A stretch of DNA of 64,000 bases from Melitaea cinxia (Eukaryota; Arthropoda; Insecta; Lepidoptera; Nymphalidae). Numbering within the stretch: the first letter of the stretch is position 1; every line of letters starts with the position of its first letter. Below, one piece after another: positions 54,501 through 61,436 of the stretch. The notes below the pieces were generated by a model that had not been told where the DNA came from, did not search any database, and saw nothing but the letters and a program-made list of their open reading frames with translations. Location: the NCBI RefSeq assembly GCF_905220565.1, contig NC_059402.1:16927501-16991500 (forward strand), given 5' to 3'. The translations under genes and the position numbers were made by a program.

Positions 54501-55685
54501 AGAAACTCAAAGCGTTCCTTGAGTTAAGACGTAGTATGAGGATGTGAGTATTCATGCGGAAGCAGATTAGGAGCCACTTGAGTCGATAGCGAAAATTGCA
54601 GACATGGTCATATTTGCAAGACCGAATTTTCATTTATATTAATTTTTATTAGTATTTATATCGGAAATATTATAAAAATTACTTGAACGTTAATATAGCG
54701 TTGGTATACTTACATTTTCTTGAGTGCCGTCTGTCATAGCAACGATCGCCATGCTCATGTTGACTCTCATTGAATATGCGATGACCATCCCGAGGAACAG
54801 CAGAACACACTGCAGGTGCCGCATACCAAACAACGAACCTACATCGAGCGAAGTAAACAGAGAGATTATTCTTATTTATGTACTAGCTTTGCCCCGCGGC
54901 TTTACACGCGTTAATTTGAAAAAAATGGCCAATATCCTTTCTCAATAAACGGGCTATCCAACACAAAAAGATTTTTTAGCAACATATGGTCCTAACTTGT
55001 AATGTATCAATCGCCCCCAATGACCATATGAAATTCTATCTGAGGTAGGGCACAGCATGAAATATCGTGCTTAAAATCTGTAACAAACCGATTGGGGACA
55101 TACCTAGACCTTATGGAAGATCACAGCAAACTAATACTGCTTTCACGAGGGTTTTTTGTTCCTGTGGTGGTTAAGGTGATCGGAGCTCCTGTGGGAATTG
55201 GGGGTAGGGTTGGCAACATACTTGAGATGCTTTTGGTGTTGCAGGGGTCTAACAGGTTACGATAATCGCTTACGTAGCGAGCGTTTATTAGTTAGGTGGG
55301 CTGTACGCTTGTTTGACAATCTAATTGTATAAAATAAAGCATAGCGCATACCCCTGACCCTTTGGAAAGAAAGAAACCTTAATTGCTTAACACTAGGACA
55401 TATACTTTACGACCTATTCTCATACCTACCAAATATACCCAAAAAATCATAAAAATTGATCAAGTTGTGATGTTAATATGGCGATTATATTGATATTTGC
55501 CTATACATAAAATACCCAATTGGTGATATGTATACAACTGTTTGTGGTAATTTTTGCAAACAACTTAGATCAATACAAATTAAACGTCAATTTGCAAATA
55601 AATATTAGATTTAAATAAAATTAAATCATTAAAATTAAGTATCGTACTTACTCGGTTTTTCTATTATTACGTCTCCTTCGGCCAT
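39481..55685 (-). CDS. SLC17-family MFS anion transporter, gene B (frameshifted in exon 9)
   Basis: Ten GT-AG exons: 55652-55685, 54714-54838, 46117-46296, 44974-45112, 42681-42901, 41728-41877, 41226-41358, 40739-40863, 40396-40510, 39481-39642. Exons 2-8 and 10 equal gene A's in length and phase. The product would be a 12-helix SLC17 anion carrier with MRVNMSMAIVAM, WGYVILQIPGGELSARFGG, RMLQGLSQGF and C-terminal FGTSEKQPWNEV. Exon 9 is 115 nt, not 120: after GTLMGITN five bases are missing, the frame shifts and TGA appears at 40399-40397, giving about 406 residues without the last helices. Skipping exon 9 would stay in frame but remove 40 conserved residues. All other exons are clean, so the lesion is recent, allelic or an assembly error. 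Start residues MAEGDVIIEKP are plausible but unconfirmed. Confidence 0.88.
40396..40510 (-). pseudogene. Gene B exon 9 with 5-nt deletion
   Basis: Gene A has FVSNVISILAP here; gene B has aat-a-tccaatggagtttct, where the single a replaces the six bases for F-V. Both splice sites (cttacag before, GAG-gtata after) are intact. Downstream of the deletion the original frame still reads SNGVSILAPIAAGAIIQDE, so selection kept it until recently. Confidence 0.85.
41425..41665. repeat. Rearranged T1 repeat in gene B intron 6
   Basis: A plus-oriented 5' part (gatgattctcaattcgattg) meets a minus-oriented body. Between them is a perfect 30-bp palindrome (41495-41524) centred on aattaatt. Confidence 0.5.
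41990..42220 (+). repeat. S1 SINE in gene B intron 5
   Basis: The copy has tctggagcgtctgaaaaagt, the hairpin region and gttttccgacctgttcaaat. It contains a 14-G run at 42105-42118 where other copies have gggggattgggg. Confidence 0.55.
42427..42629 (+). mobile_element. Non-autonomous Helitron (family H4) in gene B intron 5
   Basis: Starts tcttgtatataaaattcttg and ends tttgcggtgtcaaCTAG followed by T. A 14-G run is at 42564-42577. The element ends about 50 bp from the donor of exon 5. Confidence 0.55.
43155..43345 (-). repeat. Metulj-like SINE fragment in gene B intron 4
   Basis: Inverted body: ctgctccaatgtaggttggc, gcacggtggggagacccaca and ggccaatacaaatgcca. The B-box region is only partly kept. 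Confidence 0.65.
43346..43990. other. Gene B intron 4, no feature recognised
   Basis: AT-rich intron sequence without coding or repeat signatures that I can name. Confidence 0.4.
43998..44278 (-). repeat. S1 SINE in gene B intron 4
   Basis: This is one of the best preserved copies, from ctgaggtagggcacagcagg (reversed) to the A-rich tail. It lacks the internal duplication seen at 13.4 kb. Confidence 0.75.
44648..44965 (+). repeat. R2S retroposon abutting the exon 4 donor of gene B
   Basis: A near full-length copy from ctgtgtggctacggtactaa to actgtataggctgtaatgat. Its 3' end lies within about 10 bp of the GT donor of exon 4 (44974-45112, donor bases 44973-44972). In gene B's direction, the intron therefore begins gtaagatgaatcattacagc and passes straight into the retroposon. 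Confidence 0.75.
45432..45830 (+). mobile_element. Helitron-like element with microsatellites in gene B intron 3
   Basis: The 5' tctatacaaataaataaaat, then ggagtgtctgtttgt is the start of a common lepidopteran Helitron group; the 3' end (cctacgcggacgaagtaaag) lacks CTAG. It includes an (AAAT)n run at 45507-45545 and a (TGTC)n run near 45602-45620. Confidence 0.45.
45947..46069. mobile_element. Small inverted-repeat element carrying a tRNA-like cassette
   Basis: The perfect 15-bp inverted repeat atcatatcaaaaatt / aatttttgatatgat encloses a tRNA-like sequence (45980-46052). The same layout, more diverged, is at 17047-17173. This could be a tRNA-headed SINE with fortuitous ends or a MITE that has captured a tRNA. 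Confidence 0.55.
45980..46052 (+). repeat. tRNA-like sequence, complete cloverleaf
   Basis: The 73-nt sequence folds fully: acceptor CGTTCCA with TGGAGCG (one G-T pair), D stem GCTT/GAGC with GG in the loop, anticodon stem CCGAC/GTCGG, T stem GCGGG/CCCGC with loop TTCGAGC, and U8. A box tagcttaattgg and B box ggttcgagccc are good. The anticodon loop ACGGTCA would give GGT (Thr), but position 33 is C, not the invariant T. That, and the repeated flanks, argue for a mobile relic more than a working tRNA-Thr gene. Confidence 0.6.
46455..46826 (+). mobile_element. Helitron-like element (family H4) interrupted by a MITE
   Basis: The left part has cgatttttatgaaattttgc, gcatatcgagtaggtctgag and aacatatat; the right part continues atggcaaaacaacataaacg and ggggtcagcaaat. 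The inserted MITE is 46594-46793. Confidence 0.55.
46594..46793. mobile_element. 200-bp MITE with 47-bp inverted repeats and ATAT target duplication
   Basis: The termini CGTCCCTTGGCTAATAACAC and the inverted partner ending gttaactaagggacg pair over about 47 bp with about four mismatches. Other H4 copies read catatatggc at this site; here it is cat-ATAT-[MITE]-ATAT-ggc, so ATAT was duplicated. The interior is AT-rich and non-coding. Confidence 0.75.
47299..47431 (+). repeat. R2S 3' half in gene B intron 2
   Basis: Runs from ggtcacccaccgcctgccca to the gatgatgatgatga tail. Confidence 0.65.
47573..47900 (+). repeat. Metulj-like tRNA-derived SINE, full length
   Basis: Full tRNA head: gttggcgcaacggttacag (A-box region) and gttgcgggttcgatccccac (B box). 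The body and tail end ggcctatgcccagtagtggg. It is the best complete copy in the window, with 59500-59832 on the other strand. Confidence 0.8.
48041..48780 (-). mobile_element. Non-autonomous Helitron (family H5), ~740 bp
   Basis: Reversed, it starts TCACTACATAGTATAAAACA, then aaagtcgctttctctgtgc, contains ctacgcaacggattttgatg, and ends cgtgcgaagctggagcgggc, then cgCTAG followed by T. Both Helitron ends are present. It has no coding region. Confidence 0.7.
49215..49530 (+). repeat. Metulj-like SINE with a different tRNA head
   Basis: The body and tail match 47573-47900, but the head (ctctggtgtaatggagcgag, then tttcgggtttgattcccgct) is a different tRNA-like sequence. Confidence 0.7.
49800..50065. 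repeat. T2-related element
   Basis: The left end ccgagtgtgctctgaccaca, then cgactgaagtaaaaca is related to the inverted right end of 37918-38145. The right part holds agatggcgctgtacgg, also found in T2 copies at 19510 and 56190. Confidence 0.4.
50165..50560 (-). mobile_element. LINE-like 3' UTR, minus orientation
   Basis: Reversed, it ends gtgagtttgaataaacgatt followed by an ATT-type tail. The inner part contains gtgacgctgaaaatcggtgt. No coding frame is seen. Confidence 0.4.
50561..51628. other. Gene B intron 2, no feature recognised
   Basis: Mostly AT-rich. The ggaaatcggcgc-like and gccgcgcgccaggcgg pieces near 51235 are GC-richer but not recognisable. Confidence 0.35.
51629..51840 (+). 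repeat. tRNA-derived SINE, Metulj-like head with another 3' part
   Basis: The head gttagcgcagcggtcaagac and ggtcgcgggttcgatccacg is tRNA-like and the next piece (tgtattgaccatacaaatgt) is Metulj-like, but after ctggacttttgtgcttgttt the sequence is unrelated to the usual body. Confidence 0.6.
51867..52074 (+). mobile_element. Non-autonomous Helitron (family H4)
   Basis: Starts TCTAATATATAAAATTCTCG and ends acgtttgcagggttagCTAG followed by T. It has no insertion at the catatatggc site and serves as the reference for the MITE at 46594. Confidence 0.7.
52291..53020 (+). mobile_element. Penelope-like element with 253-bp inverted terminal arms
   Basis: The arms 52291-52543 and 52768-53020 are reverse complements with very few differences. 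The 224-bp loop plus the start of the right arm encode the C-terminal GIY-YIG endonuclease part of a Penelope-like retroelement. The left arm is thus an inverted copy of the 3' end, including about 90 bp of coding sequence, which agrees with the inverted terminal-repeat arrangement known for this class. RT is absent. Confidence 0.75.
52561..52860 (+). pseudogene. Penelope-like element C-terminal endonuclease fragment
   Basis: The frame reads ADLKHRRYTKSAICEHSLDT, then KPQILAKEHRFQPRMIREA, IEIKKHPNFNREDGWQLPPA and on to a stop at 52858-52860. The SAI-EHS, ILAKE, R-IREAIEI and N-NREDG-L-P-W motifs are the C-terminal end of Penelope-like polyproteins, where the GIY-YIG endonuclease lies. The GIY-YIG core itself and the RT are missing by 5' truncation, so this is not functional. 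Confidence 0.75.
53037..53455 (+). mobile_element. 5'-truncated LINE with restriction-like endonuclease remnant
   Basis: It starts abruptly at aagcctgatatcgtgg after an ATA-type run, directly beyond the right Penelope arm. Coding (53041-53326) is followed by about 125 nt of AT-rich 3' UTR. Confidence 0.55.
53041..53326 (+). pseudogene. C-terminal domain of an R2-type LINE polyprotein
   Basis: The frame encodes KPDIVVMDRARLRVFLVDIT, IPYDENLVKAETEKKRKYLD, LAHEIVDMWDV and continues to TAA at 53324-53326. The P-D-x8-x-D-x-(T)-I-P-x8-E-K-x2-K-Y pattern matches the PDDEXK-like C-terminal endonuclease domain of R2-type LINEs and related elements. About 95 residues survive, with no internal stop. 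Confidence 0.6.
53461..53598 (+). repeat. Metulj-like SINE, 5' 140 bp only
   Basis: The full tRNA head and tttgtattggccatacaggt are present, but the sequence leaves the family at gtttgtgcagtc. This 3' truncation is unusual for a retroposon and implies a later deletion. Confidence 0.7.
53600..54710. other. Gene B intron 2, no feature recognised
   Basis: No coding or RNA signals are seen. A purine-rich ggaagagagagagagtttc is near 54370. Confidence 0.4.
54883..54965 (-). mobile_element. Helitron 3' end fragment in gene B intron 1
   Basis: Reversed, it ends acgcgtgtaaagccgcgggg, then caaagCTAG. Only the terminal ~80 bp remain. Confidence 0.5.
55040..55335 (+). repeat. S1 SINE in gene B intron 1
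   Basis: From ctgaggtagggcacagcatg to gacaatctaattgtataaaa. An extra gtagcgagcgtttattagtt segment (near 55275) splits the usual tail. Confidence 0.65.
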
Positions 55686-56004
55686 TTTGATATTAAAATA
55701 ACAATAAAATATAGGTGTCTAGATAAATTAATTTACTTTCTTAAATAATTTAAACGGCAAATATATAAAAATCTAAATATAAAATATAAAAGTACGTGCT
55801 TGTGGGAGATAAATCGTTTTTACTGTAATATTTTTACACGTTTACTCTATAGGTATTATTACTGATATGAGTTTATCGGTTTATCCATCTAGCGTACTTC
55901 ACTGTAAAATATCGTTCATACCTGCGAGTTGTTCTGACAAGTGGACGGGCGGTTCAAAATTGCTATGTCATTAGAACATAGTGCGATGTCTGATAGTATC
56001 TTAT
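55686..56004. other. Presumed promoter and 5' flank of gene B
   Basis: Upstream of the gene B ATG the minus strand is AT-rich. I see no clear core promoter element. Confidence 0.3.
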
Positions 56005-56205
56005 TTTTGAAGTGAAACTTCTTTGCATGGGGGTAAAATTTTTACGGATGAAACGCAATAATAATAATATTATCGTCACGAAGATGTGCGACGTTTTTGT
56101 CGAACAACAGAGCCACCTAGCGTGTACTTTAGAAACTACAAAGATTGTTACATTAATATCGATAGTATTACATTTCAAGGTAACTAGATGGCGCTGAAAC
56201 GGAAA
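56005..56205 (+). repeat. T2 repeat
   Basis: tgaagtgaaacttctttgca, gatgaaacgcaataataata, then gaacaacagagccacctag and agatggcgctgaaacgg match 19335-19520 closely. Confidence 0.55.
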
Positions 56206-56645
56206 TCTAAAGTTTTAGATTTGTATAAATATAAACGAGACTTAAAAATTGTTGGCATGTGTACTTTCTACGTACGCACTTTTTTATAAATATATAACTA
56301 TATATATTAAACCCAGACTCGGGGCGAGAATCGAATCCACCACACCCGATTAGAAAGCTGAGTCACTGCAAACAATGATAATGGTCTAGTTAAAAGAATA
56401 AATCTGAAGTAGGTACTTATATTATAAGATATTTATTTACTGTAGTATATTTATTATACAAGTAGATTGGTAAGCTAGTATACGGCTTACCTGATGGTAA
56501 GAGATCGTGGGTTCGATTCCCGCTTAGAGTGAATATTTGTGTTTATACAAATTTGTATCATTACATTTATTATACTGTTCTCATGTGAGTGAATTTTGAA
56601 AATAAAATTCTTTTAACCTAAACCTATTTCCAGTTCGGTTGTTAG

Positions 56646-56862
56646 TCCTTGTGGGTCTCCCCACCGTGCCGCGGAGAGCACGTTAAGCCGTCGGTCCCGG
56701 TTGTTATCATGTACACCTGATAGCGATCGTTACTCATAGCATAGAATGTATTCGCCAACCCGCATTGGAGTAGCGTTGTGGATTAAGCTTTGATCCTTCT
56801 CCTACATGGGGAGAGAGGCTTATGCCCAGCAATGGGATATTATAGGCTGAAGCAATAGCGTA
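56646..56862 (+). repeat. Metulj-like SINE body and tail, headless
   Basis: It begins at tccttgtgggtctccccacc and ends ccagcaatgggatattatag. The upstream gatcgtgggttcgattcccg (56503-56522) has a B box and may be a diverged head. Confidence 0.65.
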
Positions 56863-56931
56863 TTTCCTCCTGAACTATATCTTAATGAATTATTAATATA
56901 TTATATTAAAAAGTTACTTGACTTTTTATGC

Positions 56932-57274
56932 TATGTGGCTACGGTAGTAAAGAATATAGCCACCCTCTCTCTTCCCGTGGGTGTCGTAAGAGGCGACTAA
57001 GGTATAACACAAAACTACCTACTTGGAACTTAAAAAGCTGTCCGATGGCGGGATAACCATCCAACTGCTGGCTTTCAAATACAGAGGCCGAAGACGGGCA
57101 GCAGCGTCTTCGGTGCGACAAAGCCAGCCCTGTGGTCACCAACCCGCCGGCCCAGCGTGGTGACTATGGGCAAAACACATGAGTTTACGCCATTTTTTTG
57201 GCACGAACTTATGGAGACCTATGTCCAGCAGTGGACTGTAATAGGCTGAAATGGTGATGATGATGATGATGATT
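56932..57274 (+). repeat. R2S retroposon, near full length
   Basis: From ctatgtggctacggtagtaa through aagacgggcagcagcgtctt to ggctgaaatggtgatgatga. Confidence 0.75.
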
Positions 57275-57573
57275 AAAAAGTAACAACAGATTTGTTATTA
57301 TTTAAATAACAATAATAACAAACAAGTACAGTCGCGTGGAGTAACTAGTATTATAATAAAACATAATTACTATTTATTACATTGGGAATACTAAATGCCA
57401 TCTGTCAAGAGTTCAAAGATTAGGACAGAATAAAATATAAGTTGTTTAAAAGTTATATTAGAAGTCTAAATAAATAATATTTGATTAGAAAATTATACCA
57501 TTTAGTAATAAAACTTTTGAGTTAAAAATTTCTTTGACCGTTCTTTAAAGCAATGAAAAAATTATTTGTACTT
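57275..57573. other. Intergenic stretch, no gene recognised
   Basis: AT-rich sequence; nothing identified. Confidence 0.4.
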
Positions 57574-58139
57574 TTAACTGACTTCAAAAAAGGAGGAGGT
57601 TACTCAATTCCTCCGTATATATATATTTAATGTATGTTTGGGGATAACTTCGTCCTTTATAAACCGATTTTGATAATTCTTTTTTTGTTGGAAAGAAGAT
57701 ATTCATGGTGTGGTACAATGATAAGGAAACCAGGATCTGATGAAGGGATCCCAGAGAAATCGAGACAAACTCTCGAAAATCTGCATAACTTTTTACTGGG
57801 TGTACCGATTTTAATGATTTTTAATTTAAACGAAAGCCGATGTTTATCATGTGGTCACATTTAAATTTCATCGAGGTCTGATTATAACTTTTGGAGTAAT
57901 CTTTGATAATGCGTATTTACTTGACTATTTTTTCGTCTACCTTCGTTGTATTACTTGTCGATATAATTGAAGTCGGTTATTTTTTCGTCACCAACCCGCC
58001 TGCTCAGCGTGGTGACTATGGGCAAAACACATGAGTTCACGTTATTTTTGGCGTAAGTTTGTGGACGCCTATGTCCAGCAGTGGACTGTATAGGCTGTAA
58101 TGATGATGATGATTTTTTTCGTTTGCGAGCAAATAAAAT
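57574..58139 (+). repeat. T1 repeat, complete but for an R2S insertion near its end
   Basis: Starts taactgacttcaaaaaagga and reaches ttgaagtcggttattttttcg; after the insertion it ends tttttttcgtttgcgagcaa. It is the best copy for defining T1. Confidence 0.65.
57988..58113 (+). repeat. 5'-truncated R2S retroposon with 8-bp target duplication
   Basis: The insert tcaccaacccgcctgctcag ... aggctgtaatgatgatgatg is flanked by TTTTTTCG at 57980-57987 and 58114-58121. It shows R2S moving by target-primed insertion. Confidence 0.7.
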
Positions 58140-58153
58140 TATGATTAAAACTT

Positions 58154-58434
58154 AGTAGCTGACCCAGCAAACGTTGTTATGCCTATAAACGCTTTTTAAA
58201 AATATGTGTTAGTGGTAGAAGCATGAAAATTAAGGGTTGTCTGTATTTTTCAATGCCAAATCATAATAAAATAAAAAAAAATATATTTAAGGATGGATTA
58301 CCCTTATTATTTAGGGGTATGAAAAATTCTAGCTGGCCGATTCTCAGACCTACCCGATATGACAAAAAATCGGTAAAGCCGTTTCTGAGGAGTTTGGTTG
58401 CAAACACCGCGACACGAGACTTTATATATTAGAT
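58154..58434 (-). mobile_element. Non-autonomous Helitron (family H4)
   Basis: Reversed, it starts tctaatatataaagtctcgt and ends aacgtttgctgggtcagcta. The last base of CTAG is displaced. Confidence 0.55.
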
Positions 58435-58477
58435 AATTTTGCAATTGTAATTTTACTGGTTGAGGGGTCACCAATTC

Positions 58478-58545
58478 GTACCTGTCGTTGCTTACCATCA
58501 GGTGAGCCATACGCTTGTTTGCTGACCTAGTTGTATAAAATTTTT
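58478..58545 (+). repeat. S1 SINE tail fragment
   Basis: gttgcttaccatcaggtgag followed by ccatacgcttgtttgctgac and a tagttgtataaaa end. Confidence 0.55.
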
Positions 58546-58881
58546 TTTTTAAATCAAGTTGGATAATTCTTTTTCTTGTGTTAGGTGTTGTCAGGACAAG
58601 AATTGTATAAAATTAAATAAATTACAAAGCTAATACATTTAGATATAAAAAGTTATATTTATTGGTTTATCAGGAGTTAATATTACATTTGACGAAAATA
58701 TAATGTTACGATAATCTTGCTTAATCTAAACGCACACAACTCATGTAAGCAAATAACACACGCATATAAATAAATTCATATAATATAGGAAATAAATATG
58801 ATAATATTTATGCGAAATTTCGCTATTCAATAATTGTAAGTACTCAATATAATAAGCTACGCAGTCCAACTCAAGAACTAG

Positions 58882-59188
58882 TCTAATATATAAAATTCTC
58901 GTGTCGCGGTGTTTGTAGTTAAACTCCTCCGAAACGGCTTGACCGATTCTCATGAAATTATGTGTGCATATTGGGTAGGTCTGAGAATCGAACAATATCT
59001 ATTTTTCATTGCCCTAAATTTTAAGGGTAGTCCATCCCTAATTTTTTTTTAATTTTTAAATAAATTATTTATTCTTTATTTTATTGTGATTTGGCGTTAA
59101 AAAATACATACAACCCTAAATTCTCACCCTTCTACCACCAACCCCCATTTTTAAATAGCGTTTAGCGGCAAGACAGCGTTTGAGCTAG
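58882..59188 (+). mobile_element. Non-autonomous Helitron (family H4)
   Basis: Starts TCTAATATATAAAATTCTCG and ends agacagcgtttgagCTAG followed by T. Its middle resembles 37437-37751 (aatttttaaataaattattt, caccaacccccatttttaaa). Confidence 0.65.
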
Positions 59189-59499
59189 TATTAGTGTAAA
59201 TTTGTTAATACTATCAACTTGTCACGTTTTAATCATTAGTAGGTAAATAAAAATTACATATTATCTTATATATTAGGTAACACGAGACGAAACTAAATAA
59301 GTTAGTAGCTACTGATTTTATTTAAATTCTGATAGCGTTGTTTAACTACTACTATAAAAAAATCAAAGTCTAAAACGTAGATGTGCTAAACTTTATTATT
59401 TTTCGACAACTGTTCTTGTATAGTGGCGTCACCTTTTCCATACGAGGTGACGATTTACTAGGAGCAAACAAGTATGAGTCACCTTATTGTTTTCGCTTA
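59189..59499. other. Intergenic stretch, no gene recognised
   Basis: AT-rich sequence with no identifiable element. Confidence 0.4.
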
Positions 59500-59832
59500 A
59501 GCCTGTAATATGCCACTACTGGGTATAGGTCTCATTCCCCATGTAGGAGAAGGATCAGAGCTTAATCCACCTCGTTGCTCCAATACGGGTTGGCGGATAT
59601 ATTCCCTACTATGAGTAACGATCGCTATCAGGTGTACATGATAACAACCGAGACCGACGGCTTAACGTGCTCTCCGAGGCACGGTGGGGAGACCCACAAG
59701 GACTGCACAAACACCCAGACCACGGTATACACCTGTTTGGCCAATACAGATGTTTGTCATGTGCGGGGATCGAACCCGCAACCGCCAACGCAACAGGTAC
59801 AATCCATGGCTGTAACCGTTGCGCCATCCCTC
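59500..59832 (-). repeat. Metulj-like tRNA-derived SINE, full length
   Basis: Reversed, it has gatggcgcaacggttacagc and gcgggttcgatccccgc at the head, the full body, and ends atgcccagtagtggcatatt then acaggctta. It is a close match to 47573-47900. Confidence 0.8.
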
Positions 59833-60275
59833 CCCTTTAACTAATAATTATTTTGTGTTACCCTACATAGTAATTAACCAGCCTGACGTTTTCTTTCCTA
59901 CAAGTTTGTAATAGTTTAATTACTTGTAGCTGTAGTTTTGGCTTAACAGGTTAATTGTTTGTGTTGTTTTAGATTACAGTGTAATAATGAGTCTGACTAT
60001 TTTGCTTGTTTTCAAAATTAAATTGAGGCTGTTATCTCAATCACACCTATCAATCTCCTACGCGTACTCTCCACTCCACGTGAGCTGATTCAACTATGCT
60101 CCACTTGGCACAACTGAAAGCTATTAAGCCCCTCAAACGATTTATGTTACCTTTATGATGTTTCCTCCATCCCTACGTTAGATTGGTGAATCATGTTCTT
60201 TTTAATCTTTTAATTTCTGTGAATGATTGAAAGTTTTCTTTTCAAACATCTTAAGGTAATTATATATTCAGTTCT
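59833..60275. other. Intergenic stretch, no gene recognised
   Basis: No coding or repeat signature is recognised. Confidence 0.4.
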
Positions 60276-60279
60276 ACGT

Positions 60280-60370
60280 CACATAAATAATACTGGTTTC
60301 AAGCAGTTTCGTGTTCCTGTGGTGAGTAAGGTGGCCAGAGCTCCTGGGGGATTGGGGGGGGGGGGGGGGT
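60280..60370 (+). repeat. S1 SINE middle fragment with 16-G run
   Basis: ataatactggtttcaagcag, gtgagtaaggtggccagagc, then ctcctgggggattgggg expanded to sixteen G (60354-60369), after which S1 stops. Confidence 0.55.
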
Positions 60371-60484
60371 AATTTCGAAGACATACTTAAATTTATCTAA
60401 ATTATTATCAACCTTAGATTAAGTTTATTGTTACACACGCATATTATGATTGGTTTTAATTATCTAAAATAAATTATTACATAA

Positions 60485-60782
60485 CTAGCTGACCCGGCGA
60501 ACTTCGTATCGCCTAACAGTCGATTCTTTAATTTTTTATTTTTTTAAGTTAATAAGTCAACAATTACATTATGTCAAATATTAAAAATTATAAAACTCAC
60601 AAAATTCTTTTAATAGTCACTAAAAAATCACAATGAATTTTTTTTTTTTAGAATTTTTCCTCCGTAAGAACCATCCTCGTACTTCAAGAAATATTTAAAA
60701 AAAAGAATTAGCGAAATCGGTCCAACCGTTCTCGAGTTTTCCGCTTAGCAACAAATTCAGCGACTCATTTTTATATTATAGA
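60485..60782 (-). mobile_element. Non-autonomous Helitron (family H2), complete
   Basis: Reversed, it starts TCTATAATATAAAAATGAGT, contains ctcgagaacggttggaccga and ends cgaagttcgccgggtcagCTAG followed by T. There is no coding region. Confidence 0.7.
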
Positions 60783-61436
60783 TTAAATTTATTATCATTA
60801 TTAATTAAAAAAACAAGAAAAATTGCTATTTCAATTAATGTTAAAGTTTGAGTTATTTCTTTACGTTCGATTGATTTTTACAAGCTTAGCTAACTAAAAT
60901 TATTTATGAATTTATATAAATTATTTCATAAATTCATTATTTTGTTAAATATATTATACAAATTTTGAAAATTACATATTTTTTAAGTCAGAGTCTACTA
61001 AAGATTTTGTTTTCTTCTAAAATTCGAATCCCAAGTCAACATTTTCACTTCCATTTCGTTTTTATTACGTGTGTAAATTCTTTATTCTCATTAAATTTAA
61101 AATAACCGTCATAAATTAATTGTCTAGTGGTGCGTCTGTTAAAACAGTAATCTTTGATATTTCATCATTTAATTATTCTTTTTCTTGTTTATAAGTAAAA
61201 AGAAATCATTGTAATGTTTCACTTACAACACGGACAAAGGAGACAAACATCGTCTGAGTGTCAGTTTTATTTGTTTTATTTTAAGATATTTAGTTAACAT
61301 ATAGATAAAATTATATAAACGTCAAGAAAAGAGACGAAAAATATGAATATTATATTGTCAATGTAAAAATATGTTTCAAAATTAAACGAAATATATTGTT
61401 GTAATTCGAATTAATAACAAGAAGAAAAAAAAAACA
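60783..61436. other. 5' flank of gene C
   Basis: AT-rich, no repeat recognised. The transcription start of gene C would lie here; I see no decisive core promoter motif. Confidence 0.3.

Noticed and set aside
59609..59827. Short frames starting MAQRLQPWIVP at several places (also 47580 and 53472)
   Set aside because: They are translations of the Metulj-like SINE head and body.
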